Assembly: GCF_900187125.1 (NCBI RefSeq) | Contig: NZ_LT906468.1 | Location: 4,340,001-4,404,000 of the forward strand | Direction of reading: 5' to 3' | DNA from: Sphingobacterium mizutaii | GTDB taxonomy: Bacteria; Bacteroidota; Bacteroidia; Sphingobacteriales; Sphingobacteriaceae | Length of the DNA: 64,000 nt | Shown: piece after piece, positions 46,067-54,623 of the stretch | Position numbering within the stretch: the first letter of the stretch is position 1 | Layout: each line of letters begins with the position of its first letter | The notes under the pieces: model-generated | The model's database searches: none | What the model was told of the DNA's origin: nothing | Seen by the model: the letters and a program-made list of their open reading frames with translations, nothing else | Position numbers and translations under genes: made by a program

Positions 46067-47150
46067 ATGACCAAAGAACAAATTCAAGACTTGAGGGACA
46101 GAATCACTTCCCTGAGGAGGCATCTTTGACATTGATGCCAAAAAGGAAGAGATAGAGCGTGAAACCCAAATCACGATGCAATCCGACTTTTGGGATGACC
46201 CAAAAGCCGCAGAAAAGGTCCTGCATTCCATTAAAAACCATAAAATCTGGACCGATCAGTTTGATCATGTCAATGCTGCAGTGGAAGATACAGGTGTTCT
46301 GTATGAATTCTTTCAAAGCGGTGATGCTAGCGAAAAGGAATTGGAAGACCAATACCAGATTGCACTGACAGAAATCGAAGAGCTGGAATTCAAGAACATG
46401 CTCAGTGCCGAAGAGGACCAATTGGATGCGATTCTGCAAATAACGGCTGGTGCCGGTGGTACCGAATCATGCGATTGGGCAGCGATGCTGATGAGGATGT
46501 ATATCATGTGGGGCGAGAAACATGGCTGTAAGGTAACGGAGCAGGATTATCAAGAAGGTGATGTAGCCGGGATAAAGACAGTGACCTTACAGTTTTCTGG
46601 TAATTTTTCTTATGGCTATCTGAAAGGTGAAAATGGCGTACATCGCTTGGTTAGGATCTCTCCTTTCGACTCCAATGCCAAGAGACATACTTCGTTTGCA
46701 TCGGTATATGTCTATCCGTTGGTGGATGACAATATAGAGATCGAAGTAAAGGACTCAGAAATCGATTGGGACACCTTCCGTTCGGGAGGAGCAGGAGGCC
46801 AGAACGTAAATAAGGTAGAAACTGCGGTGAGGCTGCACCATAAGCCTACCGGGATCATTATCAAGAACCAGGAGTCAAGATCGCAATTGCAGAACAAGGA
46901 AAATGCTATGCGCTTATTAAAGTCCCAATTGTATGAAATCGAAATGAGAAAGCGCCAAGAAGCAACCGCTGCAATCGAAGGTTCGAAGAAAAAAATTGAA
47001 TGGGGTTCACAGATCCGCAACTATGTCCTCCATCCCTATAAATTGATCAAGGATTTAAGGACAAATACCGAAACCTCGAATACACAGGCAGTATTGGATG
47101 GGGATCTGGACGGATTCCTGAAATCGTACCTGATGGAATTCGGAGGTTAA
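46067..47150 (+). CDS. prfB: Peptide chain release factor 2, with programmed +1 frameshift
   Basis: RF2 releases peptides at UGA and UAA. The gene starts at ATG 46067, reads 20 codons to an in-frame TGA at 46127-46129, and continues in the +1 frame from 46128 to the TAA at 47148-47150. The full product is about 360 residues, close to the 365 of E. coli. In the long frame the tripeptide anticodon SPF is in RISPFDSNAK and the catalytic GGQ in RSGGAGGQNVNKVE. The shift site AGGAGG-CAT-CTT-TGA-C is the classical one. Low RF2 lets the ribosome pause at UGA and shift, so the protein controls its own synthesis. Confidence 0.97.
46115..46130 (+). other. Programmed +1 ribosomal frameshift site of prfB
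   Basis: AGGAGG at 46115-46120 acts as an internal Shine-Dalgarno. It is followed after 3 bases by the slippery CTT, the stop TGA and a C. The tRNA slips from CTT to TTT so that the next codon is GAC. This is notable because Bacteroidota rarely use Shine-Dalgarno pairing for initiation. Confidence 0.95.
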
Positions 47151-47174
47151 TGGAAACTTAGGAATTCAGGGACA

Positions 47175-47212
47175 TTAGAAAGGGCTGGAATCATGATTCC
47201 AGCCCTTTCTAA
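47175..47212. terminator. Bidirectional terminator between prfB and dcd
   Basis: A 38-base perfect palindrome: TTAGAAAGGGCTGGAATCA at 47175-47193 is followed directly by its 19-base complement at 47194-47212, with no loop. AT-rich sequence lies on both sides. It sits between convergent prfB and dcd and should end both transcripts. Confidence 0.8.
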
Positions 47213-47248
47213 TATATATTTTCTTAGGAAATACTTTTAATTCAACCA

Positions 47249-47785
47249 CTAAAAAGCATTTTTCCACATCATGCTTTCCACAGGGCGAATGGTTTTGTTA
47301 TTGTATTTCGCATTTCCCTTACTGTTGTACATCGTCTCGATATCACCTTCCACCACAAAGTAGATCAATTGCCCGATCGGCATCCCAGCATATACGCGAA
47401 CTGGCTGTGCAACGGAAATCTCCAGGGTCCAGGTATTGCAAAAACCAACATCACCTTTACCAGCAGTTGCATGGATATCGATACCCAAACGCCCAGTACT
47501 AGATTTCCCTTCCAAGAAAGGAACATGCCCATGGCTTTCTGTATACTCTATGGTTACCCCTAAATACAGTGTGCCTGGTTGAAGAACATAACCTTCAGCC
47601 GGAATCTCAAAGTGTTCGATTTCATTATGCTTCTTCGCATCCAGGACCTCATCCTTGTACCTTGCTAAATATTTTCCCAAATGGACATCGTATGAATTTG
47701 TTCCCAAACATTTCCTGTCGAAAGGTTCAATCACGATCATCCCCCTATCGATTTCTTCTAAAATTCTCTTATCTGATAATATCAT
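47249..47785 (-). CDS. dcd: dCTP deaminase
   Basis: A 178-residue trimeric enzyme that deaminates dCTP to dUTP for thymidylate synthesis. FLEGKSSTGRLGIDIHATAG near 91-110 contains the catalytic Ser and Arg, and GFCNTWTLEI near 115 the catalytic Glu. The C-terminal tail (YNNKTIRPVES) closes over the nucleotide. Length is usual. A hairpin-forming CTGCTAATCAGCAG lies in its leader. Confidence 0.95.
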   Translation of the reverse strand: MILSDKRILEEIDRGMIVIEPFDRKCLGTNSYDVHLGKYLARYKDEVLDAKKHNEIEHFEIPAEGYVLQPGTLYLGVTIEYTESHGHVPFLEGKSSTGRLGIDIHATAGKGDVGFCNTWTLEISVAQPVRVYAGMPIGQLIYFVVEGDIETMYNSKGNAKYNNKTIRPVESMMWKNAF

Positions 47786-47820
47786 ATTCTGAAGCTAAAC
47801 TACTGCTGATTAGCAGGATT

Positions 47821-47828
47821 CAAAAATA
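47821..47828 (-). promoter_or_regulatory. Promoter -7 box for dcd
   Basis: On the minus strand TATTTTTG matches TAnnTTTG, 35 bases before the dcd ATG. The flanks are highly AT-rich, so a chance match is possible. Confidence 0.35.
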
Positions 47829-47881
47829 CATTAAAAATAAATAAAAAACATATCTAAAGCTAAATACTAGTTGGTAAACGC

Positions 47882-47889
47882 TAAATTTG
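47882..47889 (+). promoter_or_regulatory. Promoter -7 box for the phosphopantetheinyl transferase gene
   Basis: TAAATTTG matches TAnnTTTG and ends only 3 bases before the ATG at 47893. A TTG within it would otherwise be an in-frame start. Confidence 0.45.
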
Positions 47890-47892
47890 GCT

Positions 47893-48531
47893 ATGTCACT
47901 AGCATATCTAAAAGAATTGGATGCGCACAGCCGCATAGCCCTGTGGAAAATTGAAGAAACGGAAGATGAATTGGTTGCCATGTTGCAACTTGACGAATCT
48001 GAACTGACAAAGCTCAGGAGCCTAGCAAAAGGGAAAAGGACCTTACATTGGTTGGCAACAAGAGCCCTTTTACGTTATTTGCTGCAAACTCCGGATTATA
48101 TCAGCTGCCCCTCTGATTCAAATGGGAAACCCTATTTGCCAGACTTCCCATATGAAATTTCATTGACTCATTCCTATGATTATGCCGGCGTGATGCTGAG
48201 CTCTGCTGGCGTCTGTGGAATAGACCTTGAAATTGTAAAAGAAAAGGTGGTCAGGATAAAAAACAAGTTCCTAAAACCGGAAGAACTAGCGTTTATTGAA
48301 GGAGACCAAATGGTAAACCAATTATATGCCTGTTGGTGTGCCAAGGAAGCCCTCTACAAACTCCAGGGCAATAGGGGCGTTTCCTTCTACCATAACATGA
48401 CGATTGAGCCTTTCCGCTATACCCAGCAAGGCGTCATGAAAGTCATACTCACCAAGGATGATTCGGTCCGGACCTTTGATGTGTTCTATGAAAGGTTTAA
48501 CGAATATATGTTAGGGTATGTCGTTGAATAG
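47893..48531 (+). CDS. 4'-phosphopantetheinyl transferase (Sfp-type)
   Basis: A 212-residue enzyme that transfers the phosphopantetheine arm of CoA to a carrier-protein serine. NGKPYLP near 80 and SLTHS near 92 bind CoA. GIDLE near 112-116 gives the magnesium-binding Asp and Glu, and CWCAKEALYK near 148-157 the W/FxxKEAxxK signature. The protein is somewhat shorter than Sfp. It may modify fatty-acid ACP or a secondary-metabolite carrier. The start at ATG 47893 follows a -7 box directly. It is convergent with the AI-2E-family gene. Confidence 0.92.
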   Translation: MSLAYLKELDAHSRIALWKIEETEDELVAMLQLDESELTKLRSLAKGKRTLHWLATRALLRYLLQTPDYISCPSDSNGKPYLPDFPYEISLTHSYDYAGVMLSSAGVCGIDLEIVKEKVVRIKNKFLKPEELAFIEGDQMVNQLYACWCAKEALYKLQGNRGVSFYHNMTIEPFRYTQQGVMKVILTKDDSVRTFDVFYERFNEYMLGYVVE

Positions 48532-48583
48532 GCCAGCCATATTCAGAGGGATGCACATAGGTCTAAATACTTAATTTAATACA

Positions 48584-49633
48584 CTATGTCTGCCCATCCT
48601 GCAACAAATGCTGTTTTAAGGAAAGTCGTTTGTTTGATTTATAGATCCTAACAGCGATTAAGAAATATGCCAGTAACAATGGTCCGTAGACCAGACCGAT
48701 CAATCCAAATAAAGGCAATCCGATAATCACACCGACCACTGTGATGATCGGATGTATATCCCCTAGTTTCTTGGCGATCACCAAGCGAAGTACATTATCG
48801 ATATTGATCACTAAACCAAATCCCCAGGCAAGCAGCCCAATCCCCTGCCAGTTATGTCCGTCGGCCAACAATATGACCGCAGCAGGAACAAAAATCAACG
48901 GTGGTCCCAGTAATGGAATAAAGGAAAGGATAGCACAGATCACTCCCCAAAACAGCGGGTCCTTGGCACCGAAAATCCAAAAACCGATCGCCAAACATGC
49001 TCCCTGGATAATGGCAATGATCGTTTGTCCAATAATATTTGAATAGGTGATGTTTTTTAGCTCCTCCCCAAAAGTAACTGCATTCTCATCATCAAAAGGG
49101 AGGTAATGAACTATCCCGCCTTCGAATCCTTTATAATTCACAAACAAAAAATATAACAGGAAATACATCACCGCGATTTCCAGAAACACATTTGCAGCTC
49201 CGGTAAGCGCTGTGGTCAAAAGCCCCCCTAAATAGGTAGAACTGGCCTCAAGTTGCTTCTCGATGAGATCAGGTTGCCCTAATTTATCACCCACAAAATG
49301 ATTGATGGCATCCATGATCTTCTTGACCCATTGCGGATTCTGTTGGAGCTCGATAGCTTTATCAAAAAGCATCTTCCCTATCCCCAAGAAGGGAAGGACG
49401 ATGATAAAGATGGAAAGGATGATGATAAAAATGGAAGATACAGGCTTGGGCCAATGCCATTTCTCGATCAAGAAGATATTTAGGTTCCGAAATAGGGTAT
49501 ACATGACCATGGTCCCCAAAAAGGCACCGAATATCCCCGAGGTGGCATAAAGGATGATCCCTCCCAATACAATGACTATGATTAGGATGATTACATTACG
49601 TTCCTTCTGGGAAAAAACATCGTTGTTGCTCAT
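48584..49633 (-). CDS. AI-2E family transporter (PerM/YdiK-like)
   Basis: A 349-residue membrane protein with about seven to eight hydrophobic helices. Pairs near the N-terminus (VIILIIVIVLGGIILYATSG) precede a soluble stretch with helices (about 85-145). The conserved C-terminal block LSFIPLLGPPLIFVPAAV, VINIDNVLRLVIAKKLGDIHPIITVVGVIIGLPLFG carries the family signature. Some members export autoinducer-2, others act as Na+/H+ antiporters, so the substrate is open. It is monocistronic. Confidence 0.9.
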   Translation of the reverse strand: MSNNDVFSQKERNVIILIIVIVLGGIILYATSGIFGAFLGTMVMYTLFRNLNIFLIEKWHWPKPVSSIFIIILSIFIIVLPFLGIGKMLFDKAIELQQNPQWVKKIMDAINHFVGDKLGQPDLIEKQLEASSTYLGGLLTTALTGAANVFLEIAVMYFLLYFLFVNYKGFEGGIVHYLPFDDENAVTFGEELKNITYSNIIGQTIIAIIQGACLAIGFWIFGAKDPLFWGVICAILSFIPLLGPPLIFVPAAVILLADGHNWQGIGLLAWGFGLVINIDNVLRLVIAKKLGDIHPIITVVGVIIGLPLFGLIGLVYGPLLLAYFLIAVRIYKSNKRLSLKQHLLQDGQT

Positions 49634-50023
49634 AACTGATTTTAGAATAATAAAACAACGAACTATTGATTTGGTTCTGAATCCTGTTTAAATTCCCTGC
49701 AAACCTACCATGCTCCGGTCTCAGATAGCGGCTGGTCTTGTCAACGGACATTCGCCTATGCTAACCCAATTGGTTCAGTAAGAGGAATTTCAAGCAACAC
49801 CAATTAGTTAACAAAAAGTAAGATAACAAAATTATTACATCAGAAGCGTAAACTTAAAGAAAGGCTTTTTAATATAATTTAATACCTTAGTAATCATTTG
49901 TTAACCATTTTTTAATTTAAAAAAAGAACCTTTGTACCAAAACCTATTTCTTGTTTATGAAAAAATCTCAAAGAACGATACAATCTGCTAGAATATAACA
50001 ATCAATAAATACCATTATTACTC
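49634..50023. other. Divergent intergenic region upstream of susC
   Basis: A 390-base AT-rich spacer. It must contain the promoter of the SusC/SusD pair. A TTTG at 49931-49934 could be a -33 box, but no matching TAnnTTTG follows at the right distance. No regulator gene or ECF sigma/anti-sigma pair is next to it. Confidence 0.5.
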
Positions 50024-52975
50024 ATGAAATTTACTTCGAAAACCATAGCGAGGTCCGCTTTTTTATTGCTCATATGCTTAGTTTGCACAACGCGAGCATT
50101 CAGTCAACAGCGAACGATCAACGGAAAGGTCAGAACAGCCGACAACGTTCCATTATCAAATGTATCTGTCCTCCTGAAAGGGACCAACATCGGTTCACAG
50201 ACCAATGACGACGGACAGTTCCAAATAAGTGTCCCAAATGATGGTATCTTGATTTTCTCCATTATCGGTTACACGACCCAGGAGACCGACATAAAAGGAA
50301 AGGATTATCTCAACGTCATACTTGAACCGGACAACAAAGCCATCGATGAGGTGGTGGTAATGGGTTATTCCCAAGTGGAGAAACAGCACGTTGCGTCTTC
50401 GGTGGCAAGTCTGGATATGGAGTCGACCAAAACCAGGCCCATTTTCAAAATGGAAGAAGCATTTTCCGGAACCGTACCGGGGGTAACGATGCTCCAGGGG
50501 TCCAATATCCCAGGTGCTGTTCCAGGAACTATTTCCATTCGAGGTATCAGCACCCTGCAGAATGCAGATGCATTGGTCATTGTGGACGGAATGGAACAGT
50601 CTATCACTGACCTTGACCCTAACCAAATCAAGAGCATTACTGTCCTAAAGGATGCCGCTTCAACCTCCATGTACGGATCCAGAGGTGCAAATGGAGTGAT
50701 CATAGTGGAGACGGAACGCGGCTATACCGGCAAATTCAAGGTTGACCTAAACGCTTGGGGCGCATTCAGCAACCCTATCGACCTACCGAACTGGGTAAAT
50801 GCCGCGGAGTACATGAAGTTGAACAATGAGACCCGCGCACACCAAAACCAAACCTTGCTCTTTACCGATGAGGACATACGCAAGGCAGAATCAGGAGAAA
50901 CAAGAAGTGTGAACTGGCTCGATGAGATCATGACGAGGAAACCTTTTGCAAACAACACCACAGCGAACATTTCTGGGGGTGGTGGTGTTGGAACATTCAA
51001 CCTGATGCTGGGGCACATCGGGGAAAAAGGATTGAACGACATCGAAGGGACCGAAAAGTTCTCAGCGCGTTTCAACACAAACATCAACATCGCGGACAAA
51101 TTCGTCCTGTTGGCGGATTTCTATGCCCATCGATTACAGGTCGATCGCCTGATGGCAAATGACAACGGCCACGGCCTTTACCAGATAGCCTGGAGAATGA
51201 ACCCTACCCAGCAGATCTTTTATGGGGACACCGACATCCCAGAGCATTACATCCTTCATAACAACATGAACCCTTTGGCTTCCATTGCAAAAGGCGGAAT
51301 CAAAAACTACCTGCACGACAGAAGTACAATCAACCTGAGGCCACGATATAACATCAATAAAAACCTGAACATCGAAGGTAATGTTTCCTACATGATCAAT
51401 AAATCAGCTAATAAGGCAGAACGCAGGACCTTTAAGTTCTACGACGGGGACGGCGCACCAGTTACGATATGGAACAATTCGGTTACTGCGGAACAAGGTG
51501 TGAGCTCGAGCCAATTGACCGCGAGAGCTTTAGCGAATTACACCAAAGACCTACGCGATAATAAAGATAAGCTCTATTTGACCTTGGGAACGGAAATGAT
51601 GAGCTATACTTACACCGACTATAGAGAAGAGAACAAAGCTTCATTCTTCGGAAAACTGAACTACTCTTTCGATAACCGCTATCTGATCGAATTGACAGGC
51701 CGTTCTGATGGGAGCAGCAAGTTCGCGCCGGGCAACAAATGGGGCTTCTTCCCTTCGGCGGCGATTGCCTGGAATATGCACAACGAGTCTTTCTTTAGCT
51801 CCTTGCGCGAAAGCGGCGCTATCAACAATCTGAAAATCCGTGCATCTTATGGATTGATCGGTAATGAGAACGTTGCTCCATACCTATGGCAAGAGATCGT
51901 AAACAACTGGGGGTGGACCATCCGAGTTCCCAATCCCGATTTCTCATGGGAGAAACAAAAACAATGGAACATCGGTATGGACTTGACTGCCTTGAACAAT
52001 AGATTGTCGTTGACCGCTGAAGTATACGATAAATTCTCTTACGACTTAATTTACAACAACTTCCCTGTCCCTCCCCTTACTGGATCCAATACATTGGAAT
52101 CTGCAGTCAATATCGGAGAGGTCCAGAACAAGGGTTGGGAACTATCCGCAAAATGGTCCGACAGGATTGGAAATTTGAAGTACAATGTCGGCGCAATGCT
52201 GTTCGACAATATCAATAAGGTGTTGAAAGCAGGCTACAACAAGGGTGATACTCTGATATTCAAGGGCGATAGTGATAAAATCTGGTACAATGGTGCTGCT
52301 ATCGACAACTATTATGGTTTTGAGAGCAATGGTTACTTCCAGAATGCAACTGAGGTGGAAAATACAGAAGCTAAATTACCAAACACCCTTCCCGGTGACA
52401 TCAGGTACAAGGACCAAAACGGCGACGGTATCATAAATGACCAGGACCGGATTTATTTAGGAGATCCTTTTCCTCACATGAATTACTCCATCAACCTTGG
52501 CCTAAACTATAAAAACTGGGATTTCTCGGTAATGGGACAAGGTGTCGGTAAAAGAAATGGAAGATTAGTCGGAATGGAAGGTTACCCTGTCTATGTGGAT
52601 GGTGACAGCAATTCCTTGGGGACGCCCCGTAAGGAATATGCAGATAATCGCTGGACTGAATCCAATCCAAATGCCCGTTTTCCAAGGATATGGAGCGGAA
52701 ATAGTTCAAATGCTTACCTAAGCGATGTCTGGCTGGGGGACGCTTCATATTTCAGGATCAAGATGATACAGTTGGGCTATACGTTCCCAGGAATAGGAAA
52801 GAGCATCAAGAACATCAGATTGTATGTCAATGCCCAGGATGCTTTCACCTTTACCAAATGGGAAGGCCTGGAACCGGAAAGAGGACTGGACAAATCCAAG
52901 ACTGAAAACCAAGGTAATGGTGTGTACCCAAGAATGGCAACATACAGCTTTGGAGTTAGAGCAACCATTTTTTAA
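50024..52975 (+). CDS. SusC/RagA family TonB-linked outer-membrane protein
   Basis: A 983-residue TonB-dependent transporter. A signal peptide (about 1-28) is followed by a carboxypeptidase-like regulatory domain (GKVRTADNVPLSNVSVLLKG onward, to about 105), a TonB box near DEVVVMGY (109-115), and a plug domain with ISIRGISTLQNADALVIVDG and VLKDAASTSMYGSRGANGVI. A 22-strand barrel ends in a terminal aromatic pair (ATIF). It imports oligosaccharide or other ligands across the outer membrane with the SusD lipoprotein encoded 17 bases later. No glycoside hydrolases or sensor genes flank it, so the ligand is unknown. Confidence 0.95.
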   Translation: MKFTSKTIARSAFLLLICLVCTTRAFSQQRTINGKVRTADNVPLSNVSVLLKGTNIGSQTNDDGQFQISVPNDGILIFSIIGYTTQETDIKGKDYLNVILEPDNKAIDEVVVMGYSQVEKQHVASSVASLDMESTKTRPIFKMEEAFSGTVPGVTMLQGSNIPGAVPGTISIRGISTLQNADALVIVDGMEQSITDLDPNQIKSITVLKDAASTSMYGSRGANGVIIVETERGYTGKFKVDLNAWGAFSNPIDLPNWVNAAEYMKLNNETRAHQNQTLLFTDEDIRKAESGETRSVNWLDEIMTRKPFANNTTANISGGGGVGTFNLMLGHIGEKGLNDIEGTEKFSARFNTNINIADKFVLLADFYAHRLQVDRLMANDNGHGLYQIAWRMNPTQQIFYGDTDIPEHYILHNNMNPLASIAKGGIKNYLHDRSTINLRPRYNINKNLNIEGNVSYMINKSANKAERRTFKFYDGDGAPVTIWNNSVTAEQGVSSSQLTARALANYTKDLRDNKDKLYLTLGTEMMSYTYTDYREENKASFFGKLNYSFDNRYLIELTGRSDGSSKFAPGNKWGFFPSAAIAWNMHNESFFSSLRESGAINNLKIRASYGLIGNENVAPYLWQEIVNNWGWTIRVPNPDFSWEKQKQWNIGMDLTALNNRLSLTAEVYDKFSYDLIYNNFPVPPLTGSNTLESAVNIGEVQNKGWELSAKWSDRIGNLKYNVGAMLFDNINKVLKAGYNKGDTLIFKGDSDKIWYNGAAIDNYYGFESNGYFQNATEVENTEAKLPNTLPGDIRYKDQNGDGIINDQDRIYLGDPFPHMNYSINLGLNYKNWDFSVMGQGVGKRNGRLVGMEGYPVYVDGDSNSLGTPRKEYADNRWTESNPNARFPRIWSGNSSNAYLSDVWLGDASYFRIKMIQLGYTFPGIGKSIKNIRLYVNAQDAFTFTKWEGLEPERGLDKSKTENQGNGVYPRMATYSFGVRATIF

Positions 52976-52992
52976 CGAATGACTTTACTGAA

Positions 52993-54588
52993 ATGAAAAA
53001 GACAATATTTGCATTAGCACTGATCAGCTCTTTGGGAACAACGAGCTGTGAGAAATTCCTAGATAAACGAGATCCTACAGCAACTAATTTCCAAGAGTTT
53101 TTCAATACTGAAGAAGATTTGAGAAGAGTGGTCTATAGCTCTTATAGAGATGTTTTCACTCATCCGACCGACAGAAGGCTTGTCTTCTATATGCTGGACG
53201 GAAGATCGGACAACGGCTATGCCCGCATCGAAACTGACCACCACGGCATTATGGCAAATGGGAATTACAACAGCAACTCAAGGGCCGCAGAGTACTATTG
53301 GACCCTGTTCAATAAACACGTTGGACGCCTAAATACCTTTATCGCGAACGTCGATATCCCTTATGTTGAAGATGAAAACGTGAGGCAAAAGTACAAAGGC
53401 GTCCTTGAGGGACTACGCGTATGGCATTACTTTAGAATTGTGTCCCATTGGGGAGATGTTCCGTTTGTCCTTGAACCGGCAAACCTTGAAACAGCCAAAC
53501 AGCCATCTACTCCTAAAAAAGAGATCTTGGACAAACTGTTCCCCATGGCAGAGGAAATTGCCTCCAGGTTACCGGAGTCAGAGGGAACCACCAATGCCTA
53601 CATGTTCAACAAATACTCATTCAAGGCAATCATCATGAGGTATGCGCTCTATTTTGAGCGATATGACCTAGCGGCTAAAATTGCGAAAGAAATCATGGAC
53701 TCGGGCAGATACGACCTGCATGGCAACTATGGGGATATGTTTAGTTACAAGGCTGACAAAACAAACAAGGAATTCATCATCAAATTTGACATGGAGAGCC
53801 ACGACAACTCTGCAACTGCATCCTTTGAACATTTAGGCCCTCATTACAGGACCGGAAAAGGCCAATCCTATATGGTCCCAACCAAATCTTTGGTTGATAG
53901 CTATTGGACCTTGCAAGGGCGTCCAATTGACCAATGTCCGCTTCATACCAGAGAAGAATATGAGCTTGACCCAAAATTGAACAGGGATCCTCGATATGGA
54001 CAAAGTATTTTTGGCCACGGTGATAAGTTTTCGGGGGAGGTGATCGACATCTATAATGTGAACAGCCCAATGTACTATCAGCAACTTAGGGGCAGTAAAT
54101 CTGGCTATTGGTTCAGGAAGTTCGTGGACGAAGCTGATGCCTTCAGGTCCGGTGGGAACATGACCTTCCCGCTGATAAGGTATGCAGAAGTGCTGTTGAC
54201 CTATGCTGAAGCGAAGATTATGTCCGGAGGACCTGATGAACTAGCGAAGGATAACATCAATAAAATCCGCAAAAGAGCAGGATTGGACATGACGATCGCG
54301 GATGTAAAACTCACGGGCAAAACCCAGCAACAGTGGATTGACCTAATCCGCAATGAAAGAAGGATTGAATTTGCAGGAGAAGGTATACGGTATGATGATA
54401 TTATACGCTGGAAGATCGCGGACAAAGTATTGAACCAACCTGCAATGGGCCATACAAGAAAGATCAATAACACCCTTCAGTCATTGAAGATCGAAGACCG
54501 GAGGTTTACAGACAATCAGTACTTGTGGCCTTTCCATGAGAGCTCACTCAAGGTAGAACCGAACCTGACACAAAATCCAGGATATTAA
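52993..54588 (+). CDS. RagB/SusD family nutrient-binding outer-membrane lipoprotein
   Basis: A 531-residue surface lipoprotein with a signal ending at Cys19 (LISSLGTTSC). The SusD-like alpha-helical core with TPR units begins at EKFLDKRDPTATNFQEFFNTEEDL. The typical C-terminal motif RYAEVLLTYAEAK near 395 and IRNERRIEFAGEGIRYDDIIRW near 450 are present. It lids the SusC barrel and delivers ligand. It is in operon with susC and followed by a terminator. Confidence 0.95.
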   Translation: MKKTIFALALISSLGTTSCEKFLDKRDPTATNFQEFFNTEEDLRRVVYSSYRDVFTHPTDRRLVFYMLDGRSDNGYARIETDHHGIMANGNYNSNSRAAEYYWTLFNKHVGRLNTFIANVDIPYVEDENVRQKYKGVLEGLRVWHYFRIVSHWGDVPFVLEPANLETAKQPSTPKKEILDKLFPMAEEIASRLPESEGTTNAYMFNKYSFKAIIMRYALYFERYDLAAKIAKEIMDSGRYDLHGNYGDMFSYKADKTNKEFIIKFDMESHDNSATASFEHLGPHYRTGKGQSYMVPTKSLVDSYWTLQGRPIDQCPLHTREEYELDPKLNRDPRYGQSIFGHGDKFSGEVIDIYNVNSPMYYQQLRGSKSGYWFRKFVDEADAFRSGGNMTFPLIRYAEVLLTYAEAKIMSGGPDELAKDNINKIRKRAGLDMTIADVKLTGKTQQQWIDLIRNERRIEFAGEGIRYDDIIRWKIADKVLNQPAMGHTRKINNTLQSLKIEDRRFTDNQYLWPFHESSLKVEPNLTQNPGY

Positions 54589-54596
54589 AAGAAGCT

Positions 54597-54623
54597 TTAG
54601 CCCGTCTGGTTTGGACGGGCTAA
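54597..54623 (+). terminator. Intrinsic terminator after susD
   Basis: TTAGCCCGTC at 54597-54606 pairs with GACGGGCTAA at 54614-54623 across a 7-base loop and is followed by CTTTTATT. It closes the susCD operon. Confidence 0.8.
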
